From: JBBITW01 sp037440525
Lineage (GTDB): Bacteria > Desulfobacterota > BSN033 > UBA1163
Assembly (NCBI GenBank): GCA_037440525.1
Contig: JBBITW010000035.1
Coordinates: 1-25,073 of the forward strand
Direction of reading: 5' to 3'
DNA length: 25,073 nucleotides
Shown here: one piece after another, positions 8,443 through 15,794 of the stretch
How the letters are laid out: each line of letters opens with the position of its first letter
How positions within the stretch are numbered: the stretch's first letter is position 1
The notes under the pieces: model-generated
Seen by the model: the letters and a program-made list of their open reading frames with translations, nothing else
Database searches by the model: none
What the model was told of the DNA's origin: nothing
Program-made: the position numbers and the translations under genes

Positions 8443-8663
8443 AGACCTCTATAAAAATATTAAACGAATTTTATAGACTGGGGAGGTGGGGTGAAAAAGC
8501 CTTCGAGCGGATACCTTTAATAGTTTAGCACTAATGATTAATACCCTTAAAATGCTTGTTTTTCTCTTAAACGATTGTTAAGCAATTTAACTTCTTGGTG
8601 CCCGCATTCAAAGGGTTTGGAACCCTACCTCCCCAGTCATTTCAGAACTTTTTCAGAAGTCTC
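8443..8663. repeat. Family B MITE-like palindrome, copy 1
   Basis: The core 8476-8638 (163 bp) starts GACTGGGGAGGTGGGGTG and ends CCCTACCTCCCCAGTC, with arms that stay imperfectly complementary for about 40 nt. The outer ends AGACCTCTATAAAAA and CTTTTTCAGAAGTCTC extend the palindrome to 8443-8663. The inner sequence (TAGTTTAGCACTAATGATTA) is nearly the same as in copy 2 at 11216-11404. There is no open reading frame of note. The gap 8351-8735 holds this element, the tRNA promoter and leader palindromes, and nothing else recognisable. Confidence 0.85.
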
Positions 8664-8735
8664 TTTAAGCTATCTAATGTAATTTTCTAATCTAATGTCT
8701 GATGTCTTTCGTCTTACTGTCTGAATCAAAAAGGA

Positions 8736-8984
8736 CTATCCTTTTTTCAATGCAATATATGTCCCAAAAGTATTTCCTCCTGCATAGGCAAGGATATTTA
8801 AAAATGTATTTTGCTCTGTCTCCTTTATAATCAACGTAAGCAATGTAAAACTTGCTAATGTTATTAAACCACTTAACAGTGTAGCTGACCATAATCTTTT
8901 CTCAGCCACTTTACGAGTGTAAAGTGTGGTCAGGAGATCAATTACAAACCCTGCAATGAATATTAGGATGATCTTCTGAATCAT
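8736..8984 (-). CDS. Small integral membrane protein, unknown function
   Basis: An 82-residue protein, nearly all hydrophobic. Three membrane segments can be drawn: about 4-20 (IILIFIAGFVIDLLTTL), 32-52 (SATLLSGLITLASFTLLTLI) and 61-79 (FLNILAYAGGNTFGTYIAL), ending in a short lysine tail. The GGNTFGTYIAL end resembles small membrane proteins met in many bacteria without an assigned function. The ATG at 8984 has AAGGA 9 nt upstream and is preferred to TTG/GTG codons just before it. It stands alone between the tRNA/repeat block and groL and reads in the same direction. I do not recognise a specific family. Confidence 0.6.
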   Translation of the reverse strand: MIQKIILIFIAGFVIDLLTTLYTRKVAEKRLWSATLLSGLITLASFTLLTLIIKETEQNTFLNILAYAGGNTFGTYIALKKG

Positions 8985-9036
8985 AGTCACCAATCCTTAT
9001 TAAATTTATATTTCACTATGGTTAAGGAGGGATTAT

Positions 9037-9204
9037 ATGGAGTTATCTTTTCTGGTTATATTCCTTTTAAGAAAAGATGAAGATTATAAAAAGATTTCAT
9101 ACGGGGACAGTTTTTATCTGTCCCCGTATGGTTTTAATATTCAGGGGGCATTGGAGGAGGAGGGGTTTCTTTCTTTGGTTTCTCAGCCACTACTGCTTCA
9201 GTAG
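9037..9204 (+). CDS. Possible small or remnant ORF with a strong ribosome site
   Basis: An AAGGAGGGATTATATG sequence gives a near-ideal ribosome site 7 nt before an ATG that opens 55 codons (MELSFLVIFLLRKDEDYKKI and onward). The later part runs through the hairpin at 9098-9130 and antisense into the groL 3' end, so that half is not natural coding sequence. Either this is the start of a gene truncated by the hairpin element, or the signal is chance. No homology is recognised. Confidence 0.2.
   Translation: MELSFLVIFLLRKDEDYKKISYGDSFYLSPYGFNIQGALEEEGFLSLVSQPLLLQ
9098..9130. terminator. Hairpin after groL, possible terminator and REP-like unit
   Basis: A perfect 13 bp stem, CATACGGGGACAG and its complement, with a 7-nt loop, starts 4 nt after the groL stop. 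On the minus strand it is followed by AAATCTTTTT, a modest T-run. The ACGGGGACAG sequence is typical of dispersed hairpins seen in many related genomes (recollection), so it may be a mobile palindrome used as a terminator. Confidence 0.7.
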
Positions 9205-10744
9205 TAATAAGGAGAGAGGCAACGCTTGCTGCATTCTGTATGGCTAATCTTACTACCTTTGTTGGATCAATTATTCCTGACTCTATCATATCAGCAAACT
9301 CCTCTTTTTCTGCGTCAAATCCAAATGCCCCTTTCTCCTGTTTTACCTTTTCCACGATAACAGATCCTTCTTTCCCTGCATTTTCTGCAATCTGACGTAT
9401 GGGTTCCTCAAGTGCCCTCTGAATAATCTCCAATCCTATCTTACGATCCCCCTCCAATTTAAGCTTACTAAGAGCAGGGAGACATCTCAGGTAAGCCACG
9501 CCACCACCAGGGACTATACCTTCCTCAACTGCTGCTCTTGTGGCATGGAGTGCATCCTCAACACGGGCCTTTTTCTCTTTCATCTCAGTCTCTGTAGCAG
9601 CACCAACCTTTATTACAGCAACCCCACCTGCCATCTTTGCTAATCTCTCCTGGAGTTTTTCTCTATCGTAGTCAGAGGTTGTCTCCTCAATCTGAACACG
9701 GATCTGCTTGATGCGACCCTCGATCGCAGAGGGTTTCCCTGCCCCTTCTACAATCGTGGTATTATCCTTATCGATCACTACCTTCTTTGCCTTACCGAGA
9801 TCCTCGAGCTTCAGGTTCTCAAGTTTTATACCAACATCTTCAGAGATTGCCCTTCCATCTGTTAAAATGGCAATATCCTCTAACATTGCCTTTCTCCTAT
9901 CCCCGAAGCCTGGTGCTTTAACTGCAGCACATTTCAATGTCCCCCGAATCTTGTTTACAACAAGGGTTGCAAGGGCTTCTCCCTCCACATCCTCTGCAAT
10001 AACAAGAAGAGGCTTCCCTGTCTTTGCAACGGCCTCAAGGATTGGAAGAAAATCTTTCATATTTGATATCTTCTTCTCATAAATAAGGATATATGGATCT
10101 TCGAGAACAGCTTCCATCTTTTCAGGATCAGTAACAAAATATGGAGAGATATACCCTCGATCGAATTGCATTCCTTCAACTATCTCGAGGGTTGTCTCCA
10201 TGGATTTAGCCTCTTCGACTGTGATTACACCCTCTTTTCCTACCTTATTCATTGCCTCCGCAATGATATTTCCAATCGTAGGATCATTATTTGCAGAGAT
10301 GGTTCCTACCTGAGAAATCTCCTTTTGATCCTTGACAGTTTTTGAAAGTTTTTTTAGTTCCTTTACCACTTCTTCAACGGCTGAATCAATTCCTCTCTTT
10401 ATATCCATCGGGTTAGCACCAGCAGCCACAACCTTATATCCTTCTCTATAAATAGCCTGAGCAAGAATGGTTGCAGTAGTTGTCCCATCCCCTGCAGTAT
10501 CTGAGGTCTTGCTTGCAACCTCTTTCACCATCTTTGCCCCCATGTTTAGGAAGTGATCTTCAAGCTCGATCTCTTTGGCAACAGTAACACCATCTTTTGT
10601 AACCACAGGAGAACCAAAAGATTTTTCAATAACAACATTTCTACCCTTTGGACCCAATGTAACCTTCACAGCATCTGCAAGGATATTTACACCTTCAAGA
10701 ATAGCATTTCTTGCTTGCTGGTTGAATTTTAATTCTTTTGCCAT
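9134..10744 (-). CDS. Chaperonin GroEL (60 kDa)
   Basis: The large chaperonin subunit of 536 residues, which folds proteins in an ATP-driven double ring with GroES in the cytoplasm. Clear hallmarks are the start AKELKFNQQARNAILEGV, GPKGRNVVIEKSFGSP, the ATP site GDGTTTATILAQAI, the apical segment GYISPYFVTDPEKME, and GGGVAYLRCLPAL. The length is normal, but the C-terminus ends in a proline-rich PPPPMPPEY instead of the common GGM repeats. AGGAGG lies 6 nt before the ATG. It follows groS by 24 nt in one operon, and the hairpin at 9098-9130 closes the transcript. It is the only GroEL in the window. Confidence 0.98.
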   Translation of the reverse strand: MAKELKFNQQARNAILEGVNILADAVKVTLGPKGRNVVIEKSFGSPVVTKDGVTVAKEIELEDHFLNMGAKMVKEVASKTSDTAGDGTTTATILAQAIYREGYKVVAAGANPMDIKRGIDSAVEEVVKELKKLSKTVKDQKEISQVGTISANNDPTIGNIIAEAMNKVGKEGVITVEEAKSMETTLEIVEGMQFDRGYISPYFVTDPEKMEAVLEDPYILIYEKKISNMKDFLPILEAVAKTGKPLLVIAEDVEGEALATLVVNKIRGTLKCAAVKAPGFGDRRKAMLEDIAILTDGRAISEDVGIKLENLKLEDLGKAKKVVIDKDNTTIVEGAGKPSAIEGRIKQIRVQIEETTSDYDREKLQERLAKMAGGVAVIKVGAATETEMKEKKARVEDALHATRAAVEEGIVPGGGVAYLRCLPALSKLKLEGDRKIGLEIIQRALEEPIRQIAENAGKEGSVIVEKVKQEKGAFGFDAEKEEFADMIESGIIDPTKVVRLAIQNAASVASLLITTEAVVAEKPKKETPPPPMPPEY

Positions 10745-10768
10745 ATAATTCCTCCTTTCTTTACAACC

Positions 10769-11059
10769 CTATTTCTCAATGATTGCGAGGACATCATCCT
10801 CTTTCATCATAAGATGCTCCTCACCATCAATCTTTACCTCTGTGCCTGCATACTTTGCGAATAGAATACGATCGCCCACCTTAACCTCCATGGGGATCTT
10901 CGTCCCATCTTCTTTAATCCTTCCGTCTCCTACGGCAATCACCTTCCCTTCGATCGGCTTCTCCTTTGCCGTATCAGGGATGATGATCCCTCCCTTTGTC
11001 CTTTCTTCTTCCTCTAAACGTTTAACTATTAGTCGATCATGAAGCGGTCTGACCCTCAT
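10769..11059 (-). CDS. Co-chaperonin GroES (10 kDa)
   Basis: The 96-residue GroES subunit, which caps the GroEL ring. The start MRVRPLHDRLIVKRLEEEE, the mobile loop region ERTKGGIIIPDTAKEKP (about 19-35) that binds GroEL, and the end VLAIIEK are typical, as is the length. AGGAGG is 7 nt before the ATG. It is the first gene of the groS-groL operon and has a promoter (11182-11210) and a leader hairpin upstream. No CIRCE operator (TTAGCACTC/GAGTGCTAA) is present, so HrcA control is not supported by sequence. Confidence 0.97.
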   Translation of the reverse strand: MRVRPLHDRLIVKRLEEEERTKGGIIIPDTAKEKPIEGKVIAVGDGRIKEDGTKIPMEVKVGDRILFAKYAGTEVKIDGEEHLMMKEDDVLAIIEK

Positions 11060-11086
11060 AAAAAAACCTCCTTTCGCTTAAATTAT

Positions 11087-11102
11087 AGGGATATAAATCC
11101 CT
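11087..11102 (-). promoter_or_regulatory. Palindrome in the groESL leader
   Basis: AGGGAT-TTAT-ATCCCT is a perfect 6 bp inverted repeat on the minus strand, about 28 nt before the groS ATG and downstream of the promoter. It could be a repressor site or an mRNA hairpin acting on expression or stability. No known operator is recognised. Confidence 0.4.
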
Positions 11103-11181
11103 TTTTATGCTAAGATTTTGAATAAAGTGAAGAAAAAAGGTCTACATTGTTGAAATGACTGAAAATACCTTATGCAACTAA

Positions 11182-11210
11182 AAAATAAGTATTGATAATG
11201 AATTTGTCAA
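11182..11210 (-). promoter_or_regulatory. Promoter of groESL
   Basis: On the minus strand CTTGACA (-35, TTGACA at 11205-11210) and TATTTT (11182-11187) are spaced 17 nt. The sequence TATTTTTTAGTTG after the spacer resembles the two hsp20 promoters. The -35 box is 7 nt from the GACTGGGG core arm of repeat B copy 2. Confidence 0.55.
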
Positions 11211-11215
11211 GTATA

Positions 11216-11404
11216 TAGACTGGGGAGGTGGGGTGGAAAAGCCTTCAAGCGGATACCTCTAATAGTTTAGCACTAATGATTAATACCCTGAAATTGCTTG
11301 ATTTTCTTTGAAGCGATTGTAAGCAATTTAACTTCTTAATGTCCGCATTTGAAGGGTTTGGAACCCTACCTCCCCAGTCTATCTAGGACTTTTCCAGAGC
11401 TCTC
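11216..11404. repeat. Family B MITE-like palindrome, copy 2
   Basis: The core 11218-11379 (162 bp) is nearly identical to copy 1: left arm GACTGGGGAGGTGGGGTG, right arm ACCCTACCTCCCCAGTC, and the same inner TTTAGCACTAATGATTAA. Here the core is flanked by TA on both sides (TAGACTGGGG to CCCCAGTCTA, 11216-11381). The right outer end reads CTTTTCCAGAGCTCTC to 11404. The left outer end is missing, replaced by the groESL promoter. The gap 11060-11538 holds the groESL promoter, this element and AT-rich sequence with a small inverted repeat CCTCAG/CTGAGG (11457-11482). Confidence 0.85.
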
Positions 11405-11538
11405 TGTTATATTTAATTAACATAACATATTGATTTTAAAGATTATTATTTAACATCCTCAGCATTTCCTTAAACCCTGAGGCTTGATTTAAATAAATGA
11501 TTATTTAATAATTTTCATGAAATAAAAGGGAGCTCTTT

Positions 11539-11847
11539 ATGAAAAATCCTGTAAAAGGTTTAGAGAAAAGGGAGAAGGGAATTATAAAGAAAAAAGGAAT
11601 TATGGGGATTAAAAATAAAAAGATTGAATTGCATATAAACAGGCAGGAAAGGGAAATTCGCACATTAAAAGAGGCCATTCAAAAGAAGGATTTGGAATTA
11701 GAACAATTAAAAGAGCAACTGAGATATAAAAATCAACAGCTTGCCTCAAAGGATATAGAAATGGAAAGTTATCGGAAGATAGCTGAGGAGAAGATTTTTC
11801 ATCTACAGGCAAAACTGAAAGAACTTGAGGCAAAATTAAGAAAGTAA
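11539..11847 (+). CDS. Small coiled-coil protein, unknown function
   Basis: A 102-residue, highly charged protein. Residues about 1-30 are very basic (KNPVKGLEKREKGIIKKKGI), and about 32-102 form a continuous coiled coil (ELHINRQEREIRTLKEAI through EKIFHLQAKLKELEAKLRK). It has no membrane segment or cysteine. AAGGGAG lies 6-7 nt before the ATG. TTGATT (11484-11489) with TAATAA 16 nt later is a weak promoter candidate. It diverges from groESL, converges on an hsp20 gene, and shares a hairpin terminator with the latter. The position among chaperone genes hints at a stress role, but this is only inference. The family is not recognised. Confidence 0.65.
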   Translation: MKNPVKGLEKREKGIIKKKGIMGIKNKKIELHINRQEREIRTLKEAIQKKDLELEQLKEQLRYKNQQLASKDIEMESYRKIAEEKIFHLQAKLKELEAKLRK

Positions 11848-11874
11848 AGGGGCATCTATTTCAAGATGCCCCTT
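11847..11874. terminator. Bidirectional terminator
   Basis: AAGGGGCATCT and AGATGCCCCTT form an 11 bp perfect stem with a 6-nt loop between two convergent genes (coiled-coil protein on plus, hsp20 on minus). The A/T flanks are short but usable on both strands. Confidence 0.75.
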
Positions 11875-11904
11875 CAAACACTTTATAAAAGTAGAGGCAA
11901 AGAC

Positions 11905-12357
11905 TTATTCAACTTTGATTTTTATCTCTTTCTTCTTTGCCTCCTCGGATTTCGGGAGCACCACCTTCAGGACCCCATTTTTATAAGAAGCGCTGATTTT
12001 ATCGCTCTGAACATCCCTTGGAAGTCGGATGGAGCGGGTAAATGAACCATAACTTCTCTCAATGAGATGATAATCTTCCTCCTTCTCTTCTTTCTCCTGT
12101 TTCTTCTCCCCTTTTATTGTAAGCACGTCATTGATCAGGGAGATATCAATATTATTTGGGTCTATTCCAGGAAGTTCAGCCTTCATAATTATATCATTAT
12201 TTGTTTCTGAGAGATCTATCAAAGGTAACCATTCTCCAATCTCTTCCCCCTTTTTTCTCGGTTTCTCCTCAAAGAAGGAATCCCAGAGGCGGTCCATCTC
12301 TCTTCGCATCCTTTCGAGTTCTCTGAAAGGTCTCCATAAAGTAAGCTCCTTAGCCAT
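11905..12357 (-). CDS. Small heat shock protein, Hsp20/alpha-crystallin family (copy 1)
   Basis: An ATP-independent holdase of 150 residues that binds unfolding proteins in large oligomers in the cytoplasm. The short N-terminal arm WRPFRELERMRREMDRLWD is typical of bacterial class A Hsp20. The alpha-crystallin domain runs from about 45 to 140 (ETNNDIIMKAELPGIDP, ITIKGEKK-type strand, SYGSFTRSIRLP, YKNGVLKVVLPK), and the end KEIKIKVE replaces the usual I-x-I tail with IKI. GGAGG is 8 nt before the ATG. It has its own promoter (12400-12427), oriented away from acs. By eye it is about three quarters identical to the copy at 15868-16317, so the two arose by duplication. Confidence 0.95.
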   Translation of the reverse strand: MAKELTLWRPFRELERMRREMDRLWDSFFEEKPRKKGEEIGEWLPLIDLSETNNDIIMKAELPGIDPNNIDISLINDVLTIKGEKKQEKEEKEEDYHLIERSYGSFTRSIRLPRDVQSDKISASYKNGVLKVVLPKSEEAKKKEIKIKVE

Positions 12358-12399
12358 ATTTCATCCCTCCCTCTTTTTTCAATTTAAAATCTCAACAAA

Positions 12400-12427
12400 A
12401 AAATAATCTCTTTTTTCTGGTTGTCAA
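12400..12427 (-). promoter_or_regulatory. Promoter of hsp20 copy 1, with palindrome over the -35 box
   Basis: On the minus strand TTGACA (12422-12427) and TATTTT (12400-12405) are spaced 16 nt and are followed by TTTGTTGAGATTTTAAAT, a tail also found at the other hsp20 gene. GTTGTC-N6-GACAAC (12420-12437) is a perfect inverted repeat covering the -35 box, a possible operator. Confidence 0.6.
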
Positions 12428-12438
12428 GTGAGACAACT

Positions 12439-12460
12439 GAGGTCTCTGAAAAATTATTTA
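12439..12460. repeat. Solo end of family B element
   Basis: The sequence ends in TCTCTGAAAAATTATTTA and matches the reverse complement of 20697-20718 at 21 of 22 positions. It also resembles the outer ends of the full family B copies. No GACTGGGG core is attached, so it appears to be a remnant. It ends 11 nt upstream of the hsp20 copy 1 -35 box. The rest of the 12461-12558 gap is AT-rich acs leader with no clear promoter; AAACATG-N6-CATGGTTT (12492-12513) is a weak inverted repeat. Confidence 0.6.
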
Positions 12461-12558
12461 CTTTTTTATTCAAAGGTTTTATTTTAAATTTAAACATGCA
12501 AATACATGGTTTAGAATAAAATGAAAATAGTAAAAATTTTAAAGGAGGTATTCAGTAA

Positions 12559-14523
12559 ATGGAGAAAGCAAAAGGTCCATTCATAGAAGACCAAATCATT
12601 ATTCCACCAGAATCTATTAAGATTAAGGCCTATATCAGAAGCCTGGAGGATTACAGGGAACTTTATAAAAGATCGATAAAAGATCCTGAGGGCTTCTGGG
12701 GAGAAATGGCAGAACAGCTCAATTGGTATAAGAAATGGGAAAAGGTTCTGGATTATGATTTTAACAAACCAGAAATAAAATGGTTTGTTGGAGGAAAACT
12801 GAATGTAAGCTACAACTGTCTTGACAGGTATCTAAATAGCTGGAGGAGCAATAAAGTTGCATTAATCTGGCAGGGAGAACCTCTTGAGGAAAACCGTTTT
12901 TTCACCTATCAACAGCTCCACTATCATGTAAATAAGTTTGCTAATGTGTTGAGGAAGTTCGGGGTCAAGAAAGGTGATCGCGTCTCTATATATCTCCCCA
13001 TGATACCTGAATTACCAATTGCTATGCTTGCCTGTGCAAGAATTGGTGCTATACATAGCGTTGTATTTGGAGGATTCAGTTCTGAAGCCTTGAGTGAAAG
13101 AATAAATGATTGTGGTTCCAAGATTCTTATTACAGCTGATGGTTATTACCGAGGCGGTAGAATTGTTCAGAACAAAATCAATGCAGACGAAGCCTTAAAG
13201 AATTGCAAGGATGTGGAGAAGGTGATTGTTGTAAAAAGGTTGGGTATTGAGGTCCCATTTAACAAGGAAAGAGACTTATGGTGGCATGAAGAGATGGCCA
13301 AAGATGATATTCGTCTGCATTGTGAACCTGCTATAATGGATTCAGAGGATATACTTTTTATTCTCTATACAAGCGGTAGTACTGGAAAACCGAAAGGGGT
13401 GATTCATACAACAGGAGGTTATCTCCTCTTCGTCTACCAGACATTGAAATGGGTTTTTGATATAAAAGATGAAGACGTATTCTTTTGCACTGCAGATATT
13501 GGATGGGTGACAGGTCACAGTTATGTAGTCTATGGACCTCTTGCATTGGGAGCAACAACCTTAATGTTTGAAGGAATCCCAACATACCCCAAGCCTGATA
13601 GGTTCTGGGAGATTGTTGAGAGATATAAGGTCACCATCTTCTATACCGCTCCAACAGCAATACGGGCATTGATGAAAGAGGGTGAGGAGTGGGTAAAGAG
13701 AAGGGGAATATCCAGTCTTAGAATCCTCGGTTCTGTAGGTGAACCCATCAATCCTGAGGCATGGAGATGGTACCATAAATATGTTGGTCAGGAAAGATGT
13801 CCTATCATGGATACTTGGTGGCAGACTGAGACAGGAGGCTTCTTAATAAGTCCATTTCCAATAACACCTCTTAAACCCGGTTCAGCAACATTTCCATTTC
13901 CTGGAGTTGTCCCAAATATACTGAGGGAGGATGGAAATGAATGTGATGTGAATGAAGGTGGTTTTCTTGTAATTTCGAAACCATGGCCAGGAATGTTAAG
14001 AGGTTTCTGGAATGATCCAGAGAGAAGAAGGTTCAAGGATACATATTTCTCAATCTTTCCAGGTCACTATTTTACAGGTGATGGAGCAAAAAAGGATAAA
14101 GATGGTTACTTCTGGTTATTGGGAAGGATTGACGATGTTATAAATGTCTCAGGACATCGCATAGGAACAGCAGAGGTGGAAAGTGCTCTCGTTTCCCATC
14201 CTTCAGTTGCAGAGGCTGCTGTTATTGGATTTCCCCATGAAGTAAAGGGGCAGGGAATATATGCCTTTGTTACATTGAAGAGTAGTTTTAAAGGTTCGGA
14301 AGAATTAAGAAAGGAATTGATCACACATGTCAAAAAGGTTATCGGACCTATTGCAACACCTGATAAACTTCAGTTTGCCGAATCCCTTCCAAAGACACGT
14401 AGCGGTAAAATAATGCGGAGGATACTAAGAAAGATTGCTGAAGGAAGGATTGAAGAATTGGGTGATACATCAACCCTTACCGATCCAGGTGTCGTAATAA
14501 AGCTTGCAGGGGAGAGGTTATAA
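12559..14523 (+). CDS. Acetyl-CoA synthetase, AMP-forming
   Basis: Acs of 654 residues activates acetate with ATP and CoA to acetyl-CoA, AMP and pyrophosphate. The family signatures are complete: P-loop-like YTSGSTGKPKGVIHTTGG, the acetate-pocket and adenine motif DTWWQTETGG with the conserved Trp, YFTGDGAKKDKDGYFWLLGR, the hinge and CoA segment DDVINVSGHRIGTAEVE, and the catalytic, acetylatable lysine in RSGKIMRRILRK. The length is normal. AAAGGAGGT stands 9 nt before the ATG. It is followed after 56 nt by an unknown gene in the same direction. With the acyl-CoA operon at 20727-24910 it points to acetate or fatty-acid metabolism in the cell. Confidence 0.97.
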   Translation: MEKAKGPFIEDQIIIPPESIKIKAYIRSLEDYRELYKRSIKDPEGFWGEMAEQLNWYKKWEKVLDYDFNKPEIKWFVGGKLNVSYNCLDRYLNSWRSNKVALIWQGEPLEENRFFTYQQLHYHVNKFANVLRKFGVKKGDRVSIYLPMIPELPIAMLACARIGAIHSVVFGGFSSEALSERINDCGSKILITADGYYRGGRIVQNKINADEALKNCKDVEKVIVVKRLGIEVPFNKERDLWWHEEMAKDDIRLHCEPAIMDSEDILFILYTSGSTGKPKGVIHTTGGYLLFVYQTLKWVFDIKDEDVFFCTADIGWVTGHSYVVYGPLALGATTLMFEGIPTYPKPDRFWEIVERYKVTIFYTAPTAIRALMKEGEEWVKRRGISSLRILGSVGEPINPEAWRWYHKYVGQERCPIMDTWWQTETGGFLISPFPITPLKPGSATFPFPGVVPNILREDGNECDVNEGGFLVISKPWPGMLRGFWNDPERRRFKDTYFSIFPGHYFTGDGAKKDKDGYFWLLGRIDDVINVSGHRIGTAEVESALVSHPSVAEAAVIGFPHEVKGQGIYAFVTLKSSFKGSEELRKELITHVKKVIGPIATPDKLQFAESLPKTRSGKIMRRILRKIAEGRIEELGDTSTLTDPGVVIKLAGERL

Positions 14524-14579
14524 ATCCATCTTCTTAAAATTAGATAACTGTAAATCTGATTGGTTCGGGAAAGAAATAA

Positions 14580-15380
14580 ATGACAATATCCATCGCAGAG
14601 CTTAACAGGTTTCCCAGAGAAGAGAGAAATCGGATATATCTACAACTCATTCCTCCTTCTATCTTTGAGAAATTCAATATCGATCAAAAAACATTAAAAA
14701 ATCCATTTGGGGAGCATGCAGTTACCGGGTTTTTCCCTGAGGATGAAAATTTAGGATGTATCGAGGTTCGATATAGAAAAGGCGACAGTGACTGTATCTT
14801 CTCATGTCAGGTCTCTCTTGATGCCTTTATGCAAAGCCTTCACCTCGATTTTATTATCATCAATGACCCATTCTCTGAAAGATTCAATATAGATATAGAT
14901 CAAGAAGGCAAAAATACCTTTTTTGGAACTCGAACCCGAAACATCCCTGAAGAGATTAGGGCCATGGAGGCTGGGCTTGCTCCAGGAATGGTCAGGAGAG
15001 GCTTGAGAATCACTGGTGAGTTTTCTAAATGTCTTGAAAAATTTATGGAATCTCTGGAAATTAAAACTGTTACAATTGGTGCATTCTTTTATCATAACAG
15101 TATATTATGGGAAAGATATGGATTCCGATACTTCAAAGGCAGAGTATTGATGGAAAAGATTAACAAAGAATTCCAACCTGGTGGAGTGTTATTTAATAAG
15201 ATGGATAACTCCTCTCCCTTTCGGCGAATTGGCATGGAGAAGACTGTCAGAGGAAGGAGCTGGGCAATTCATGATGGTGTATATTTTGATGCATTTGGTG
15301 AAGAATGGGAGTGCCCAATAATGTATAAAACTCTCGGGGAAAAATATTATATTAACACATTCCCTGATCAAATCTATTGA
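14580..15380 (+). CDS. Acs-linked protein of unknown function, with a GNAT-like C-terminal stretch
   Basis: A soluble 266-residue protein that I do not recognise. It has no signal peptide or membrane segment. Residues about 150-195 (RGLRITGEFSKCLEKFMESL, then VTIGAFFYHNSILWERYGFR) resemble the last third of GNAT acetyltransferases, where a helix is followed by an H-N...W/Y-E-R-x-GF motif. An aromatic-rich C-terminus (ending YKTLGEKYYINTFPDQIY) follows. The ribosome site is weak (GGGAAAG before the ATG). It lies 56 nt behind acs and is probably co-transcribed. A regulator of Acs by lysine acetylation, as AcuA or Pat elsewhere, is a tempting but unproven idea. Confidence 0.7.
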   Translation: MTISIAELNRFPREERNRIYLQLIPPSIFEKFNIDQKTLKNPFGEHAVTGFFPEDENLGCIEVRYRKGDSDCIFSCQVSLDAFMQSLHLDFIIINDPFSERFNIDIDQEGKNTFFGTRTRNIPEEIRAMEAGLAPGMVRRGLRITGEFSKCLEKFMESLEIKTVTIGAFFYHNSILWERYGFRYFKGRVLMEKINKEFQPGGVLFNKMDNSSPFRRIGMEKTVRGRSWAIHDGVYFDAFGEEWECPIMYKTLGEKYYINTFPDQIY

Positions 15381-15398
15381 GAAAAAATTCATAAATTT

Positions 15399-15695
15399 CC
15401 CCTCGCCTTGGTTGCGAGTCGTACCGCCCCTTCCTTCTCCCCAAGGAGGCTGTGTCGTAATGTCACTCTGAGCTTTAGCCGAAGAATCTATGTTTTATAA
15501 GGGTTTAAATTCTATAGATTCCTCGCTTCGCTCGGAATGACACCACTCTGTGTCATTTCGAGGCGTTAGCCGAGAAATCTTTCCTAAGATTCCTCGCTTC
15601 GCTCGGAATGACAGAAAAAGGAGACTCGGAATGACAAACAAGGCATACACCTCATTGCGACACAGCCACAAGGGGAGAGGATTAAGGTGAGGGGG
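15399..15695. repeat. Family A nested-palindrome repeat, largest copy
   Basis: Outer arms CCTCGCC through GGCTGTGTCG (15399-15456) and CGACACAGCC through GGTGAGGGGG (15658-15695) are inverted repeats. Inside are two hairpin units: CTCTGAGCTTTAGCCGAAG pairing with CTCGCTTCGCTCGGAATG, and a second compact one, TGTCATTTCGAGGCGTTAGC pairing with TCGCTTCGCTCGGAATGACA over a short loop. The second unit is extra compared with the copy at 7922-8125. The gap 15381-15867 holds this, repeat B copy 4 and the hsp20 promoter, and no gene. Confidence 0.88.
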
Positions 15696-15699
15696 ATGA

Positions 15700-15782
15700 G
15701 GTCATTTCGACAGGTAGGCGAAAGCTTTTTCACTCCACCTACCCAAACTGAAAATCCTTTTTAATTACTTTTTCAGAGCTCT
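15700..15782. repeat. Family B element, degenerate short copy 4
   Basis: Read on the minus strand, GGGTAGGTGGAGTGAAAAAG followed by CTTTCG matches the left arm of copy 1 (AGGTGGGGTGAAAAAGCCTT) with few differences. Its partner arm is reduced to GACAGGTAGGCG. The outer end ACTTTTTCAGAGCTC closes the element. It sits between family A copy 3 and the hsp20 copy 2 promoter. Confidence 0.6.
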
Positions 15783-15794
15783 TTGAAATTAATC

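Noticed and set aside
9708..10082. A 124-codon plus-strand frame antisense to groL.
   Set aside because: It is a shadow of strongly conserved groL codons, with no ribosome site or plausible product.
11265..11282. TTTAGCACTAATGATTAA near groESL, resembling half of a CIRCE operator.
   Set aside because: The GAGTGCTAA partner is absent, and the same sequence is in repeat B copy 1 at 8523-8540, away from any heat-shock gene, so it belongs to the repeat.
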